A model generated the notes under the pieces. The model was given only the letters and a program-made list of their open reading frames with translations. It searched no databases and had not been told where the DNA came from. 64,000 bases of DNA from NCBI RefSeq assembly GCF_006965445.1, contig NZ_CP041356.1, positions 434,001-498,000 of the forward strand, given 5' to 3'. This document shows positions 48,659 through 62,904 of this stretch, piece after piece. The DNA comes from Lactococcus protaetiae (GTDB lineage: Bacteria; Bacillota; Bacilli; Lactobacillales; Streptococcaceae). Position 1 is the stretch's first letter; each line of letters opens with the position of its first letter. The position numbers were made by a program, and so were the translations under genes.

Positions 48659-49438
48659 TCAGATTACTTTCTCCACCACTTTTCTAAATTTTTCATCATC
48701 AAAATCTACTTTCCATCGCTCACCAATTTCTGTCAGCACTGACAAAGCTCGCTCAGTAACTTCCATCAAAAAATTTTGAACATTGCTCACTGGAGTATAT
48801 TTGATCAGCCAGTTCTGCTGCTCTAACGACAATTTTGAACGCTTCCCCTCATACTTTGACCAATCTCCTAGACTATTAGGCTGTTCTCCCAATGCCATAT
48901 ACCAAAAAGCACAGAGGATATTTTTTAGATAAATACCGCACTCCTGCGCATAGTTCCATTCTTCACGTTGACTCCTCCTGAAAAATTCATGAACATAAGC
49001 GTAAAATTTTCCTAGATAAAAATCAAATTCTTCTTGAGTAAGTTGAAATTTTTCACTCATTGATTGCTCTGTCAGTGCTGACAGAAAACCATTCCTATCC
49101 ATCAAAATTTTGATTTTCCTTAGCCAAACTGACGGTGTCAACTCTTCCAGAAAATAAACGAACACATCAACTTTGACAAAATGCTCAAAATGTAAAACGG
49201 CATAATGTTCCGTCAAAGTTTCGATAAACAGCAAATCCTTTCTTTTTGTCAGCACTGACAAAAATTTAGACTTACTTACACCTTGCTCTATCAGTAGCCG
49301 TAAATCCACATCCGAAAATTCATCTGCGCTACCACTTGCTAATGAACCACCCAGAAAAATTCCTAAAATCCCATTAATTTTTGAGCATTCTTCAGTTAAT
49401 TCAAAGATTAACTGCTCACGCCAATCTGTTTCAGCCAT
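48659..49438 (-). CDS. Nucleotidyltransferase of the aminoglycoside-adenylyltransferase type
   Basis: 259 residues. The nucleotidyltransferase signature GSLASGSADEFSDVDLRLL near residue 31 (G-S-x9-D-x-D, metal-binding aspartates) is followed by a helical C-terminal half with NYAQECGIYLKNILCAFWYMALGE. It resembles AadE/AntX-like proteins, but the substrate is unknown and resistance is not implied. Two to four copies of the iterated palindrome (48730, 49069, 49246) insert LSVLT/LSALTE peptides. It lies upstream of the MATE gene on the same strand. Confidence 0.72.
   Translation of the reverse strand: MAETDWREQLIFELTEECSKINGILGIFLGGSLASGSADEFSDVDLRLLIEQGVSKSKFLSVLTKRKDLLFIETLTEHYAVLHFEHFVKVDVFVYFLEELTPSVWLRKIKILMDRNGFLSALTEQSMSEKFQLTQEEFDFYLGKFYAYVHEFFRRSQREEWNYAQECGIYLKNILCAFWYMALGEQPNSLGDWSKYEGKRSKLSLEQQNWLIKYTPVSNVQNFLMEVTERALSVLTEIGERWKVDFDDEKFRKVVEKVI
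48730..48744. repeat. Iterated palindrome in the nucleotidyltransferase gene
   Basis: CTGTCAGCACTGACA encodes LSVLTE near the C-terminus. Confidence 0.75.
49069..49084. repeat. Iterated palindrome in the nucleotidyltransferase gene
   Basis: CTGTCAGTGCTGACAG encodes LSALTE. Confidence 0.8.
49246..49261. repeat. Iterated palindrome in the nucleotidyltransferase gene
   Basis: TTGTCAGCACTGACAA encodes LSVLTK. Confidence 0.75.
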
Positions 49439-49583
49439 TAAAGCACCTCGTCACTTGGATTCATTATATGATTTATCCCATGGAAATATTCCCTGATATT
49501 TAGACTACAGACCATATTTCAAAGAAAATATTTCCCCAAACAATCGAACACAATAAATAAACTACATTGGATTACAAAATTCT

Positions 49584-50525
49584 CTAAAAAGTCACAGCAT
49601 TTGACAAGCGAACATCACGACAACCTTGTATCGAGCCTCGCCGTTCCATTTCAGCATCAATACTATTCAAAACTTCCCACTTTTTCAAAGACCACATCGG
49701 ACCAATAATCAAGTCGCGCGGTGCATCTCCGGTCAAACGATGGATGACAATTTCCCTAGGAATCATCTCCAACTGGTCACAAATCACCTTCACATATTCC
49801 TCTTGAGACATGAGTTGTAATTTTCCCGCATGATAATCTCGTTGCAAACGCGTATTTTTCATCAAATGCAGTAAATGTAATTTCACTCCTTGAATATCCG
49901 AATCCAATATCATACGTCTCACATTTTCAAGCATCATCTCAGAAGTTTCACCCGGCAAACCATTAATCAAATGCGTGCAAACATTAATCCCGTGAACCCT
50001 CAAACGTTTCACAGCATCAACATAAGTCGCATAATCATGCGCACGGTTTATTAATTCAGAAGTTTCCTCATATGTCGTCTGCAAACCAAGATCAATCCAA
50101 ACTTCCATTCGCTCATTTAACTCCGCCAGATAATCCACCACATCCTCAGGCAAACAATCTGGACGTGTCCCAATCGAAATCCCCACCACATCAGGTTGAC
50201 CTACTGCCGCCTCAAAACGCTCACGCAAAACCTCAACAGGTGCGTGCGTATTTGTAAAGTTTTGAAAATAGACAATATATTTCTTAACTCCAGGCCATTT
50301 CTTATGAAATTGAATCACCTCTGCCTCAAACTGCTGCGCAATCGGTGCTTCTGGCTCCAAAATCATATCTCCAGAGCCCGAAACTGTACAAAAAGTACAG
50401 CCACCATGAGCGACAGTTCCATCACGATTAGGACAATCAAATCCCGCATCAATAGGGACTTTAAATATTTTTTCACCAAAATTCGCTCTTAAATACTCAT
50501 TCCATGTTGTATATCGTTTTTCCAT
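49584..50525 (-). CDS. mnmL: Radical SAM protein, TIGR01212/YtqA family (MnmL)
   Basis: 313 residues from ATG 50525 (GTGAGG upstream). The Fe-S cluster motif is CPNRDGTVAHGGCTFC near residue 25, with the unusual C-x12-C-x2-C spacing of this family. YFQNFTNTHAP, GISIGTRPDCLPE and LGLQTTYEETS follow. The Bacillus homologue works with MnmE/MnmG and MnmM in making mnm5(s2)U34. An intact TATAAT lies just upstream (about 50550) and is followed by a tiny ATG-TGG-TGA. Confidence 0.78.
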   Translation of the reverse strand: MEKRYTTWNEYLRANFGEKIFKVPIDAGFDCPNRDGTVAHGGCTFCTVSGSGDMILEPEAPIAQQFEAEVIQFHKKWPGVKKYIVYFQNFTNTHAPVEVLRERFEAAVGQPDVVGISIGTRPDCLPEDVVDYLAELNERMEVWIDLGLQTTYEETSELINRAHDYATYVDAVKRLRVHGINVCTHLINGLPGETSEMMLENVRRMILDSDIQGVKLHLLHLMKNTRLQRDYHAGKLQLMSQEEYVKVICDQLEMIPREIVIHRLTGDAPRDLIIGPMWSLKKWEVLNSIDAEMERRGSIQGCRDVRLSNAVTF

Positions 50526-50558
50526 TACTAACCTCACCACATAGCAACAATTATAACA

Positions 50559-50583
50559 CAAAAAAGAGACCACAAAGGTCTCT
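50559..50583 (-). terminator. Terminator of rRNA operon 2
   Basis: AGAGACC-TTTGT-GGTCTCT followed by TTTTTTG on the minus strand, just after tRNA-Asn. Confidence 0.85.
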
Positions 50584-50589
50584 ATAAAG

Positions 50590-50663
50590 CTGCGGATGTC
50601 AGACTCGAACTGACGACATCATGATTAACAGTCATGCGCTACTACCAACTGAGCTAATCCGCA
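50590..50663 (-). tRNA. tRNA-Asn (GTT)
   Basis: 74 nt. Loop CTGTTAA gives anticodon GTT. Acceptor TGCGGAT/ATCCGCA, discriminator G. Confidence 0.93.
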
Positions 50664-50700
50664 ATAACACAAAACTCGGTAAAACCGAGTCCTGAAAATA

Positions 50701-50772
50701 TAGTCCGTACGGGATTCGAACCCGTGTTACCGCCGTGAAAAGGCGGTGTCTTAACCCCTTGACCAACGGACC
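50701..50772 (-). tRNA. tRNA-Glu (TTC)
   Basis: 72 nt. Loop TTTTCAC gives anticodon TTC; a G-U pair closes the acceptor; discriminator A. A target of the MnmE pathway. Confidence 0.93.
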
Positions 50773-50781
50773 ATATATTAA

Positions 50782-50896
50782 CTTGGCCACTCGCCTATCT
50801 CCCAGGGGGCAACCCCCAAGTACTTCCGCCGTAGATGGACTTAACTGCTGTGTTCGACATGGGAACAGGTGTATCTCCATCGCAATGATGACCAAA
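50782..50896 (-). rRNA. rrf: 5S ribosomal RNA, operon 2
   Basis: Same as the operon-1 copy but with one more C in the GGGGGCAACCCCC stretch. Confidence 0.93.
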
Positions 50897-50980
50897 TCTT
50901 TAAATGTTCCTTTGAACATTCAAAACTAAATAACAATCCTTCTAACTTCTAAACCTTAAGCATTTTATAGTTGACTCTTT

Positions 50981-53877
<2,897 letters not shown>

Positions 53878-54062
53878 ATGATGATTCAATCATCTTTTTT
53901 CAAGTATAAGTTTGTAAATTCTTTAAAATTCACAGCTTTTCGGTTTATTTATCGTTATTAGATATTGTTATTTAGTTTTCAAGGTTCAAGATGATTTTAA
54001 CGTCTTTTCTGACAAGATACCTTCGGCTGAAACTAATCTCAACACTTACTTTCGTATCTTCA

Positions 54063-54135
54063 TGGAGCCTAGCGGGATCGAACCGCTGACCTCCTGCGTG
54101 CAAAGCAGGCGCTCTCCCAGCTGAGCTAAGGCCCC
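54063..54135 (-). tRNA. tRNA-Ala (TGC), in the 16S-23S spacer of operon 2
   Basis: Identical to 32544-32616. Confidence 0.93.
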
Positions 54136-54219
54136 ACAATCAAGAAGTTGATTCTTGCGTGGTCTATCTCTAGACCCCTCAAAACTGAATAAAGTTGAAT
54201 GCTCATCCTTGTATATATT

Positions 54220-55769
<1,550 letters not shown>

Positions 55770-55922
55770 AAGTATTTAAGTCACCTTAGTGACTGGCTTG
55801 TCTTTCATTATTGATTGACAGATTTTTGATGTCTTTACGACATCACATGAGTCATTCTTCTTTATTCAGTTTTCAAGGGTCTAAACGCTTGAGTGGCTTC
55901 CCTCTCTCGCGACAACTATTAT

Positions 55923-55951
55923 ATTCTATCAAACTACACACCCTTTGTCAA
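55923..55951 (-). promoter_or_regulatory. Promoter of rRNA operon 2
   Basis: TTGACA, 17-nt spacer, TAGAAT, identical to operon 1. Sequence identity between operons stops within about 10 bp upstream of the -35. Confidence 0.75.
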
Positions 55952-56063
55952 TTATTTTATCACTCCTTTCTCCGATTTTTTTTACTTTGTTCGATTTTTA
56001 CTCCTACCCTACTCCCATTTTTTATCGTGGACATAAACTGAATGGGAAATGAACCCAAAAAAG

Positions 56064-56089
56064 AAGCCCCTGTATCTAGCAGGGGACTT
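56064..56089 (-). terminator. Terminator downstream of the comX remnant
   Basis: AAGTCCCCTG...CAGGGGCTT followed by CTTTTTTG on the minus strand. It shows the fragment still has an intact gene end. Confidence 0.8.
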
Positions 56090-56094
56090 CCTTT

Positions 56095-56403
56095 TTATTC
56101 TTCCGAGTCATCTAAATCAAAAAGAATAGATTTAATTTTTTCTTTGAGCCGATAGCGCTCCATACGAGTCAGTTCTTCTCCTCGCATTTGGCGGACGAGA
56201 AGCTCTTGGTAATGAGGACGAAGGCACTCATACACCTCTGCTAGAAGGTGATTAAATACAAGGGCACTCTCTGGAGTCTCTCCGTGTGACGAAATGACAT
56301 CCGAATACTCATAGATATCTACCGCTCCTAGTTGGTCAAAACCTCGTTTTTTCGCTTGGCTATGACGGATTTCATCTATCAAACGTTGGTGATAACTTTT
56401 TTT
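56095..56403 (-). pseudogene. comX: 3' remnant of comX (competence sigma factor SigX)
   Basis: About 103 codons are open. KKSYHQRLIDEIRHSQAKKR and the C-terminal ELTRMERYRLKEKIKSIL resemble the second half of streptococcal and lactococcal ComX (compare RNRILDYIRKQESQKRRYDK in pneumococcus, from memory). Full-length ComX is about 160 residues. The N-terminal half with sigma region 2 is missing, and DnaA-box DNA begins within 150 bp upstream. No ATG is at a plausible place (the first is TTG at 56382). A frame shift alone does not recover the N-terminus. comX also lies next to an rRNA operon in pneumococcus. Confidence 0.6.
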
Positions 56404-56772
56404 GTGATTACTATATATAGTAGATAACCATAATAAATATAAATTTGAGATTTGATGTTTTCCATTTTATAAAATATCCCCATTGTTGTTTTTGATTTTT
56501 TAATATTTGGTGGATTACTTTTATCAACTTTTTCTTTTCCACAAGATTAATACACAAATTTTTCGTTTTTATCACTTGTGGAAAACTCTTAAAATCCTTA
56601 CAATTCCCTGCCTTAATTTGGAAAGTGAAACATATTTTCCACACTTTCCACAAAATTGTGAATAACTTATTTTAACAGTGGAAAACTTTATTTTTTTTAT
56701 TTAAACAGACTGTGGAAAAATAGATTTTGAAATGATATAATAAGTTATCAACAAACTATGTAAAGGAGTATT
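56404..56772. other. oriC: Replication origin oriC, upstream part
   Basis: Very AT-rich with clustered DnaA boxes in both orientations: TTTTCCACA at 56535-56543 and 56635-56643, CTTTCCACA at 56644-56652, TGTGGAAAA at 56577-56585 and 56711-56719, AGTGGAAAA at 56677-56685, and TGTGAATAA at 56657-56665. An A/T stretch with TATAATAAGTTATCAAC precedes dnaA. Open frames here are not genes. Confidence 0.88.
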
Positions 56773-58140
56773 ATGTCTCTCCTAACTGAGAATCAAAAAT
56801 TTTGGGACAGAGTCACTGAGTTAGCACATCAAAATATTGGACAACAAGCTTTTGAATTTTTTATTGAACCTGCGCAATTATTAAGTATTGAAAAAGATGT
56901 TGTTAACATTTTATTAGATAGTGGGATGAAAAAAGATTATTGGAGGAAACAGAGTGATTTAATCACTACTGCTGGATTCGAAATTTTTGGACGCCCACTT
57001 ACTTATTCTCTCTATGCTAAAGATGAACTCTCAAGTAATGAGTTGAATAAATTGACATCTATAGATAATGTTGCGGAGACAACGTCTTCTGAAACCATCG
57101 CTACAGCACCCATTGCTAATGGATTAAATGAAAAATATATATTTGAAAATTTTGTTCAAGGACCTGGTAACCGATGGACACTTGCCGCAGCTGTCGCTGT
57201 TGCAGATAAACCTGGTGACACTTATAATCCCCTTTTTATTTATGGTGGTGCTGGGCTTGGTAAGACTCACTTAATGCATGCCATTGGTAATGAAATCTTA
57301 AAAGACAATCCGACAGCTAAAGTCAAATATGTTTCTTCTGAAAACTTTGTTAATGATTATGTTAATGCCACTCGTAAAAATCAGATGGAAAATTTCGAGA
57401 ATACATATCGCAATCTTGATTTACTCCTACTTGATGATGTACAATTTTTTAGTGATAAAGAAGGCACTAAGACAGAGTTTTTCAATACTTTCAATGCTTT
57501 GTATGATAAAGGTGCTCAAATCGTTTTAACTTCTGACCGAATTCCTCAAGAATTAAATAATTTGGAAGAACGTCTGGTGAGTCGCTTCTCTTGGGGCTTA
57601 ACTACAGATATTACTGCTCCAGATTATGAAACTCGGATGGCTATTCTTCTCATTAAGTCTGAATCCAGTCGTTTAGAGTTTCCTAGTGAAACCCTGAGTT
57701 ATATTGCTGGACAAATTGACTCTAACGTTCGTGAGCTTGAAGGCGCCTTAAATCGAGTTGAGTTTGTTGCTAAGGCTAATGGCATTACTGTGGTAGATAT
57801 TGAAACAGCTAGTCAGGCCTTACGTTCCTTAAAAAATGCAACGCAACAGTCTTTATCCAATCTTACAATTAAAAAGATTCAAGATGAAGTAGCTAATTAC
57901 TATCATATTTCTTTTTCTGATTTAGTAGGACCTAAGCGTCCCAAAGAAATCGCTTTTCCCCGACAGATTGCAATGTATCTTGTTCGTGAACTTTTAGGTA
58001 CAAGTCTTCCTGCCATTGGTACTGCCTTTGGAGGGCGCGATCACACGACAGTAATGTATGCTTATCGGCAGATTTCTGATAAAATGAAAACAGATATAGA
58101 AGTTCAAAAAGATATTGATAGTATAAAACGTAAATTTTAA
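56773..58140 (+). CDS. dnaA: Chromosomal replication initiator DnaA
   Basis: 455 residues. N-terminal DnaB-interacting domain I, variable linker (about 85-120), AAA+ domain with [10 protein letters not shown] (Walker A), LLLDDVQFF (Walker B), SRFSWGL, and domain IV ending in [15 protein letters not shown], which reads DnaA boxes. It opens oriC in its ATP form. AAAGGAG is 6 nt before the ATG. DnaA boxes on both sides suggest autorepression. Confidence 0.98.
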   Translation: MSLLTENQKFWDRVTELAHQNIGQQAFEFFIEPAQLLSIEKDVVNILLDSGMKKDYWRKQSDLITTAGFEIFGRPLTYSLYAKDELSSNELNKLTSIDNVAETTSSETIATAPIANGLNEKYIFENFVQGPGNRWTLAAAVAVADKPGDTYNPLFIYGGAGLGKTHLMHAIGNEILKDNPTAKVKYVSSENFVNDYVNATRKNQMENFENTYRNLDLLLLDDVQFFSDKEGTKTEFFNTFNALYDKGAQIVLTSDRIPQELNNLEERLVSRFSWGLTTDITAPDYETRMAILLIKSESSRLEFPSETLSYIAGQIDSNVRELEGALNRVEFVAKANGITVVDIETASQALRSLKNATQQSLSNLTIKKIQDEVANYYHISFSDLVGPKRPKEIAFPRQIAMYLVRELLGTSLPAIGTAFGGRDHTTVMYAYRQISDKMKTDIEVQKDIDSIKRKF

Positions 58141-58296
58141 GCTTGTGGAAAACTTCGAGACTTATAAAAACTTTATTCCCTTGTTATACACAGGCAAAAA
58201 GCTTTTAAATTCTTGATTATTTCTGTTATGCAGATTATCCACAAGACCTACTACTATTACTAATAAATTTATAAAAAATAATAATAAAGGAGTGCC
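58141..58296. other. oriC, dnaA-dnaN intergenic part
   Basis: DnaA boxes TGTGGAAAA (58144-58152), TTATACACA (58184-58192) and a perfect TTATCCACA (58235-58243), followed by an AT-only tract likely to melt. With 56404-56772 this makes a bipartite origin. Confidence 0.8.
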
Positions 58297-59438
58297 ATGA
58301 TTAAATTTTCAATTAATAAAAATGCTTTTCAAAATGCACTGAGAATTACAAAACAAGCCATTGGTTCAAAAGTTACAATTCCTGCTTTAACAAAGTTAAA
58401 AATTGAAGTTGAAGATAAAGGAATAACACTTATTGGTTCAAATGGACAAATTTCTATAAAGAATTTTTTACCAGCTGACAATAAAGATGCTAATATGCTT
58501 ATTTCTAATACAGGTTCTGTCTTGTTGGAAGCTGCATTCTTTGAAAATGTGGTTAGTCAGCTACCTGAGGTAACTTTGGAATTTACTGAAAAGGAGCAAA
58601 AGCAAGTTGTTTTAACTTCTGGTAAATCTGAGATTACTTTAAAAGGTTTAGATGCTGAAATTTACCCTCATTTACAAGAAATTTCACAAGGTGAATCATT
58701 AAAAATGAAAGTTAAAGCCTTAAAAGAAATTTTTAGTGAAACAGTATTTGCTGTTAGTACACAAGAAAATCGTCCAATTTTTACAGGTGTTCACTTAGAA
58801 ATTTTACCCACGGGTGAATTGAAAGCAGTTGCTACAGACTCTCATAGGATGAGTCAACGTTTGTTTCCTTTAGAACAAGCAGATTTAAAATTTGATGTGA
58901 TTTTACCAAGTAAGTCAATCAATAGTTTTAAAAATGTTTTTACTAATGACGAAGAAGAAATTGAAATCTTTATCAGTGGTAGCCAAATGTTATTTCAAAA
59001 TGAAACAATTAGCTATTACAGCCGTTTGATTGAGGGTTCTTATCCCGATACTAACCGTTTGATACCGAAAGAGTCAGATTATACTTTAGATTTGATATTT
59101 GATGTAGCAGAACTTCGGCATACGATGGATCGAGCGCGACTTTTGACTGTTATGACAACTAATGGTACAGTTAAACTTACAGTTACTGGTGACAGTGTTG
59201 TGACAACTGCAAATTCTCCAGAAGTTGGTTCGGTTCATGAAGAATTAACAGCTTTATCAAAAGAAGGGCGGATATTGCAATCAGTTTCAATCCTGAATAT
59301 TTAATTGATGCTTTGAAAGTGGTTAAATCTCCTGAAGTACGTGTACGCTTTATCTCAAATGTTCGCCCATTTACTTTACAACCTAAAAATGATGAAAATG
59401 GCTTTGTTCAGCTCATTACACCTGTTCGTACGAATTAA
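58297..59438 (+). CDS. dnaN: DNA polymerase III beta clamp (apparent frameshift near 59267)
   Basis: The frame stops at 59304 after 335 codons. One extra G in GAAGGGCGG (59266-59268) restores [23 protein letters not shown] and leads to TAA at 59438, about 380 residues. Three repeated clamp domains; the C-terminal [11 protein letters not shown] is the normal end. It forms the ring that tethers the polymerase to DNA. An essential gene, so the break is almost certainly a sequence error. AAAGGAG precedes the ATG. Confidence 0.95.
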
Positions 59439-59444
59439 AAAATT

Positions 59445-59475
59445 TCTGTCAGTAATATTTACTGACAGTTTTTTT
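59445..59475 (+). terminator. Terminator of dnaN
   Basis: CTGTCAGTAA/TTACTGACAG stem followed by seven T; another palindrome (59475-59490) follows. Confidence 0.85.
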
Positions 59476-59613
59476 GTCAGCACTGACAAAAAGTGAGAAC
59501 ATAAAAAAATGTTATAAAACTGAGATATTATTGTTTTTTAGAAATAAGTGCTATGATATGCTGAATTTTTGCTTTTTGATATAATAGACTTAACGAAAGT
59601 TGGGTCTATTTTT

Positions 59614-62600
59614 ATGGAAATTTTATATACTGAGATTACACAAGATTTGACAGCAGAGCTTTTAAAGCGAGCAGTCAAGGAATTAGAAACTGGTCGTAAA
59701 ATTTATTACATTGTACCTTCGTCAATGTCATTTGAAAAAGAAAAAGAAATTTTAGAGCGATTATCTGAAGGAGAGGATACGGCTGTCTTTGATTTGCTTG
59801 TTACTCGTTTTAAGCAGCTTCCTTACTATTTTGATAAAAAAGAGCAGGGATTAGATAAGGTGGAATTGAGTCAAGCTGGACTATCAATGCTTTTTCGACG
59901 TGTTATGAGAAGTTTTTCTAAAGAAGAATTGCCACTTTATTTTTTACAGCAAAATTCGGCTGGATTTTTGGAAATGTTAACTAATTTACGCTCAGAATTA
60001 CTGACAGCTAATCTGTCAGCTGATGATTTACCAGATAATCCTAAAAATCAAGAGTTAAAAAAAATATTATCAAGATTTGAAGAAGAATTATCGAAAAATT
60101 ATGCTAATTATTCAGAGTTTGGAGAGTTTACAGAACGTGTAAACAATGGAGAATTTGATATTCAATTACGAAACAGTGTAATTATTGTTGATGGTTATAC
60201 TCGATTTTCCGCAGAAGAAGAGTTATTTATTGAATCAGTAGAGCAACGGGTTGCAAATTTCATTATAGGAACTTATGCAGAACAAAAGGAAGTTCTTGAT
60301 TTTTCAGAAACAATCTATGTCAATGCTGTGCAGATGATTGAACGTTTTAGAGAAAAATTTTCGGCTGATATACAGATATTGGAGAAACAGAATGTAAATG
60401 AAGTTTACAGTAAGTTGACAAAGCTAGTTGATCAAGAAGAACGTTTTGTTATTACTAATCAAACGATTCAGTTGTCTGAAAATGATGCTCATTCATTTGC
60501 TATTTGGGAAGCTGAAAATCAAAATGCTGAAATTGAGCGTGTTGCAAAAGAAATACGAAAGAAAATCAGCAATGGTGCATTTTTCAAAGAATTTACAGTG
60601 TTAGTCGGTGATTTAGCAGCCTATGAAATTGCAATAAAAGAGACATTTGAGCTTTATGATATTCCTTTTTTCTATGCTCAGGAAGAAGCCATGAGTCAGC
60701 ATCCTCTGATTGTATTTTTTGAAAGTTTGTATGCAATCAAGAAAAATAATTATCGTACAGATGATGTTGTAAATCTTTTAAAAAGTAAAGTTTACACTTG
60801 TCCGAACTTTACACAAGATTATGTTGACCAATTTGAATATTACGTACAAAAATTTAAAATTTCAGGTCGTAAAAAATATTCCACAATTTTTGATGAAAAA
60901 GAATTTATTCACTTAACTTCAGTTGAAAAATTACGCGAAAAATTGCTAGGGCAATCGTCACCTTTACAAGAATTTTTAACAAGTAACTCAGCAAAAACGG
61001 GGAAAAAATGGGTTTCAGATTTACAAATTTTTTTAGAAAAAGGAAATGTGATTCATCAAATAAATAAACTCTATAATGAATCGGAAAATGAAAACGCTCA
61101 TGAAGTTGCTGATAAGCATGAACAGGTTTGGAAATCACTTCTGTCAGTACTGACAGAGTTTTCATCAGTATTCTCTGATCAAAAAATGAAAGTTTTAGAT
61201 TTTTTAGATATTCTATTAGCTGGATTAAAATCAGCAAAATACCGTCAAATCCCTGCAAATGTTGATGTAGTCAATGTGAAAGATTATGAGCTTGTTGAAC
61301 CGCAAACGAATAAGTATATTTATGCGATTGGTCTAAGTCAAACGAACTTTCCACGAGTTAAGCAAAATTCAACACTTCTATCAGATGAAGAAAGAGCAGA
61401 GATTAACAGTACAACTGCAGAAAATCAATTTATTGAACAGCTTAATGTTGTAAACTATCATAAAAATATGTTTACAGTATTATCACTAATTAATTCAGCA
61501 AAAGAACATTTAGTGCTGTCAATGCCACAAATTATATCCAATGAACAAGGGGAACTTTCACCCATTTTTCAACTATTTATCCAACATTCAGATAAAGCAA
61601 TTGTTCATCAAATTAGAACTGTAAATCTGGAGGAAACAATAGAGCATATCGGAAATAATCGTGCTGTTATTGCGATGATGGGCAAAATTGAGCGAGAATT
61701 ATTAGAAGCAGACGCTGTAAGTAGTGACAAGAAAACTTTTTGGTCAAGCCTTTTTAGAATACTAGTTAAGTCTAATCCTAACTTCAAAAAATTGCTTTTA
61801 AATTTAGATAAAGACATTGATAGTGTAAATCTTGAAACTGATACAGTGGAACAAATTTATTCTGACAAAATATATGCCTCTGTCAGCAGTTTTGAACGGT
61901 TTTATAACTGTGAATATCAATATTTTTTAGAAAATACACTTAGATTGGAAACTTTTGAAAGTGTAGATATTAATTCAAAAATTGTAGGTAATTTTTTTCA
62001 TGAAGTGTTTGAGAAACTAATGAACTTACCAGATTTATCAAAAGATAATTTTGATGAGAGGTTGACAGATGTTTTACATAAAGTTGACAAAGATTATTCA
62101 CGATATTTTACACAAGATGCAACAGCACGATTTACCTGGAGTAATCTAGAAGAAATTGTTCGTCAAACAGCTGTTGTGTTAAAAAATTCTGTCAGTACTG
62201 ACAAAATAAAAACTTTACTGACAGAAAGTAGTTTTGGTCTACCAAAAAGTGAACTAGGATACTTTGATATTGATGAAATCTCTCTTCGTGGCCGAATTGA
62301 CCGAATTGATGAATTAGCTACTAAAATTGGTGCAATTGACTATAAGTCTAGTGCCCATCAATTCAGTTTACAAGAGGTTTACGATGGATTGAGTTTACAA
62401 TTTTTGACATATCTTGATGTTTTGAAGAAAGCTTTTCCAGAACAACAGGCTTGGGGAGCACTTTATCTGCAATTTAAAAATCAACCCATTAATTTGTCAG
62501 AAGTCAATTCTCTGAATGAAATTGCTCAACTTTTAAATCAATCTATGCGTTATGAAGGATTGCTTTTAGAAGATGCAATTGATGATATTAAACAAATTGA

Positions 62601-62904
62601 TAGTATTAATATTAAGAAAAATAATATTTATACAGAAGAAGTTTTTGAGCAACTCCTCAACATAAATGAGAAACATTATAAAGAAGCCGGCAATAGACTA
62701 AGGCAAGGACAAATTGCAATCAATCCAATTATGAAACGTTCAGAAGGAATTGATAAGAGCGGAAGTGTTCGAGGTTGTAGATACTGCCCTCTAAAATCAA
62801 TTTGTAGATTTGAAGCAAATATTCACATGAAAGATGCTCGGGAAATTGGACAAAAATCCGCAGCAGATATTTTAGCAGAGATGAAAGGAGGAGAAAATGA
62901 CTGA
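59614..62904 (+). CDS. rexB: RexB subunit of the RexAB exonuclease (AddB type)
   Basis: 1096 residues from ATG 59614. The N-terminus (MEILYTEITQDLTAELLKRA) lacks the Walker A of Bacillus AddB, as is usual for RexB. A nuclease domain near the C-terminus has GAIDYKSS. Cysteines for a 4Fe-4S staple are seen in NCEYQYFLE and GCRYCPLKSICRF. With RexA it processes double-strand breaks and responds to Chi (known lactococcal Chi GCGCGTG). It overlaps rexA by 8 bp. Palindrome 61141-61156 gives LLSVLTEF. Confidence 0.93.
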   Translation: MEILYTEITQDLTAELLKRAVKELETGRKIYYIVPSSMSFEKEKEILERLSEGEDTAVFDLLVTRFKQLPYYFDKKEQGLDKVELSQAGLSMLFRRVMRSFSKEELPLYFLQQNSAGFLEMLTNLRSELLTANLSADDLPDNPKNQELKKILSRFEEELSKNYANYSEFGEFTERVNNGEFDIQLRNSVIIVDGYTRFSAEEELFIESVEQRVANFIIGTYAEQKEVLDFSETIYVNAVQMIERFREKFSADIQILEKQNVNEVYSKLTKLVDQEERFVITNQTIQLSENDAHSFAIWEAENQNAEIERVAKEIRKKISNGAFFKEFTVLVGDLAAYEIAIKETFELYDIPFFYAQEEAMSQHPLIVFFESLYAIKKNNYRTDDVVNLLKSKVYTCPNFTQDYVDQFEYYVQKFKISGRKKYSTIFDEKEFIHLTSVEKLREKLLGQSSPLQEFLTSNSAKTGKKWVSDLQIFLEKGNVIHQINKLYNESENENAHEVADKHEQVWKSLLSVLTEFSSVFSDQKMKVLDFLDILLAGLKSAKYRQIPANVDVVNVKDYELVEPQTNKYIYAIGLSQTNFPRVKQNSTLLSDEERAEINSTTAENQFIEQLNVVNYHKNMFTVLSLINSAKEHLVLSMPQIISNEQGELSPIFQLFIQHSDKAIVHQIRTVNLEETIEHIGNNRAVIAMMGKIERELLEADAVSSDKKTFWSSLFRILVKSNPNFKKLLLNLDKDIDSVNLETDTVEQIYSDKIYASVSSFERFYNCEYQYFLENTLRLETFESVDINSKIVGNFFHEVFEKLMNLPDLSKDNFDERLTDVLHKVDKDYSRYFTQDATARFTWSNLEEIVRQTAVVLKNSVSTDKIKTLLTESSFGLPKSELGYFDIDEISLRGRIDRIDELATKIGAIDYKSSAHQFSLQEVYDGLSLQFLTYLDVLKKAFPEQQAWGALYLQFKNQPINLSEVNSLNEIAQLLNQSMRYEGLLLEDAIDDIKQIDSINIKKNNIYTEEVFEQLLNINEKHYKEAGNRLRQGQIAINPIMKRSEGIDKSGSVRGCRYCPLKSICRFEANIHMKDAREIGQKSAADILAEMKGGEND
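61141..61156. repeat. Iterated palindrome in rexB
   Basis: CTGTCAGTACTGACAG encodes LSVLTE. Confidence 0.85.
62189..62203. repeat. Iterated palindrome in rexB
   Basis: CTGTCAGTACTGACA, with an ACTGACAG half-site 13 bp later; read as SVSTDKIKTLLTE. Confidence 0.8.

Noticed and set aside
49439-49583. Gene or repeat between the nucleotidyltransferase gene and mnmL
   Set aside because: Nothing recognisable apart from AT-rich spacer.
56411-56653. 80-residue frame in the DnaA-box region
   Set aside because: It is made of AT-rich origin DNA and DnaA boxes, without a ribosome site; not the missing comX N-terminus.
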